Shown one piece after another: positions 13,594-14,403 of a stretch of 14,403 nucleotides of DNA. How positions within the stretch are numbered: the stretch's first letter is position 1; each line of letters starts with the position of its first letter. The notes beneath the pieces were generated by a model. The model searched no databases. It was not told the origin of the DNA and worked only from the letters and a program-made list of their open reading frames with translations. The stretch covers positions 1 to 14,403 of the forward strand of contig JAFWAM010000072.1 of NCBI GenBank assembly GCA_017507595.1, given 5' to 3'. The translations under genes and the position numbers were made by a program. This DNA is from Clostridia bacterium (GTDB lineage Bacteria; Bacillota_A; Clostridia; Christensenellales; Borkfalkiaceae).

Positions 13594-14403
13594 AAATGCG
13601 TCCACAATCGTTTTACGCACGGAAAATACTCCGTCTGCCGCTGTCGTTACCGAAAGCGGATTAAACTATCTTGCCCTTGACTATCTTTACGAAAAGTCAA
13701 AAAACTTTGATACCCTTACAAAAAATATCTGTAAGGAAATCGAAAAGCTTTTAAAAAAGGGCGACGTATGCTATCTTGTGGACGGCGCCGTTTCAGAAGA
13801 CGTTTGCGCCTCAATGCTTATTAAAAAGCATAAGGACGTTACCGTATTTGAAGGCGTATCCAAGGTGGCGGAAGCATTATCCCTCACCGGTCTTGGTACG
13901 GGTGGGTACACGGCAGTTTCTGCCTACTCCCTCAAGGACTTCAACAGGTTCACCCTGCCTCTTGTCATCTACGATCTTGACAACGTAATTTTGGCGTCGG
14001 AGTGGAAGCTTAAGCTCTTTTCATATATCGGCGAGGAGGCAAAAGTCCGCCTATATATCGATAAACAGCTGTTTTCCCTCCCGATGTACGAGATAGACAC
14101 CTTTAATAATTACGATTATTCAACCGTTCTTATCGTTGAGGAGTTAAGCCTTACCGAAAAGGAGAGGTTTGATTTTACCGACCTTGTGGAGATAGTTAAG
14201 ATATTACGCTCTGATAAGGGCTGTCCGTGGGACAGGGCACAGACCAAGGCGTCAATCAAGAAAAGTCTTATTGAGGAAAGCTACGAGCTGTGCGACGCCA
14301 TCGACAAAAACGACGACGAAAAGATCATGGAGGAAACTGGCGACGTACTTTTACAGGCGGCGTTTTATATGAACTTTGCCGAGGAAGAGGGCGCCTACGA
14401 CCG
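13523..14403 (+). CDS. yabN: YabN/MazG-type protein: tetrapyrrole methylase-like domain plus MazG NTP pyrophosphohydrolase (partial at right edge)
   Basis: The first 293 codons are present and the C-terminus lies beyond the window. The N-terminal 215 or so residues resemble a SAM-dependent tetrapyrrole (corrin/porphyrin) methylase domain (NLTIIGLG...LRTE). A MazG domain follows with CPWDRAQT at 234-241, the metal-binding EESYE at 251-255 and EETGD at 270-274. MazG enzymes hydrolyse nucleoside triphosphates to monophosphates, cleaning damaged or excess NTPs. The two-domain order and the place after spoVB match B. subtilis yabN. The ATG at 13523 is chosen because NLTIIGLG is the expected beginning, although only a poor ribosome binding site is visible. 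It starts 71 bp before the spoVB stop, so coupling is likely. The methylase-domain glycine motifs look degenerate. Confidence 0.9.
   Translation, partial: MNLTIIGLGTKKGDLSLSAFERLKNASTIVLRTENTPSAAVVTESGLNYLALDYLYEKSKNFDTLTKNICKEIEKLLKKGDVCYLVDGAVSEDVCASMLIKKHKDVTVFEGVSKVAEALSLTGLGTGGYTAVSAYSLKDFNRFTLPLVIYDLDNVILASEWKLKLFSYIGEEAKVRLYIDKQLFSLPMYEIDTFNNYDYSTVLIVEELSLTEKERFDFTDLVEIVKILRSDKGCPWDRAQTKASIKKSLIEESYELCDAIDKNDDEKIMEETGDVLLQAAFYMNFAEEEGAYD

Noticed and set aside
1..14403. CRISPR arrays, tRNA or rRNA genes, insertion sequences, prophage, toxin-antitoxin or defence systems
   Set aside because: No spaced direct repeats, cloverleaf or rRNA segments, transposase or integrase motifs, or defence-type domains were seen. 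All large frames are accounted for.

Overview
The window looks like chromosomal DNA from a member of the Bacillota, most likely the class Clostridia. The evidence is gene content and order: lepA-hemW, a DnaE with a metal-binding PHP domain next to pfkA, and the spore-linked order spoVT-spoVB-yabN known from Bacillus. Other support comes from strong AGGAGG-type ribosome binding sites, TTGACA/TATAAT-like promoters, TTG starts, and rho-independent terminators. Nothing points to a phage, plasmid, transposon, CRISPR array, tRNA or rRNA. The species cannot be named from sequence reading alone.

Layout. (1) 1-477, minus strand: the N-terminal part of a glycerophosphodiester phosphodiesterase. It is separated from lepA by a 183-bp divergent promoter region, which is the longest gap without a gene. 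(2) 661-7287, plus strand: housekeeping genes lepA (back-translocase EF4), hemW (radical-SAM heme chaperone) and dnaE (DNA polymerase III alpha). (3) 7349-9677: two phosphofructokinases in a row. The first has ATP-type residues and the second has PPi-type residues (Asp116 and Lys142). The pfkA promoter overlaps the dnaE stop codon, and a long hairpin terminator closes the region. (4) 9769-11587: a self-contained unit with its own promoter and terminator, encoding two paralogous lipoproteins of unrecognised family. Each is built from two tandem copies of a roughly 110-residue module. The promoter has nine consecutive G in its -35/-10 spacer, which suggests expression switching by slipped-strand mispairing. 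(5) 11657-14403: spoVT, spoVB and the 5' part of yabN (tetrapyrrole-methylase-like domain plus MazG), with coupled or overlapping reading frames.

A short element with the core GCCTATAAGTCGATTA recurs just after stop codons. Two copies are full hairpins followed by T runs and sit at the ends of transcription units (after pfp and after the second lipoprotein). Copies between pfkA and pfp, between the two lipoprotein genes and between hemW and dnaE have lost the 3' arm. A further similar sequence lies inside spoVB.

The best candidates for something undescribed are the G-tract-controlled lipoprotein pair and the hairpin family. The other genes are recognisable core functions. Minus-strand and out-of-frame open frames inside these genes were judged to be shadows.
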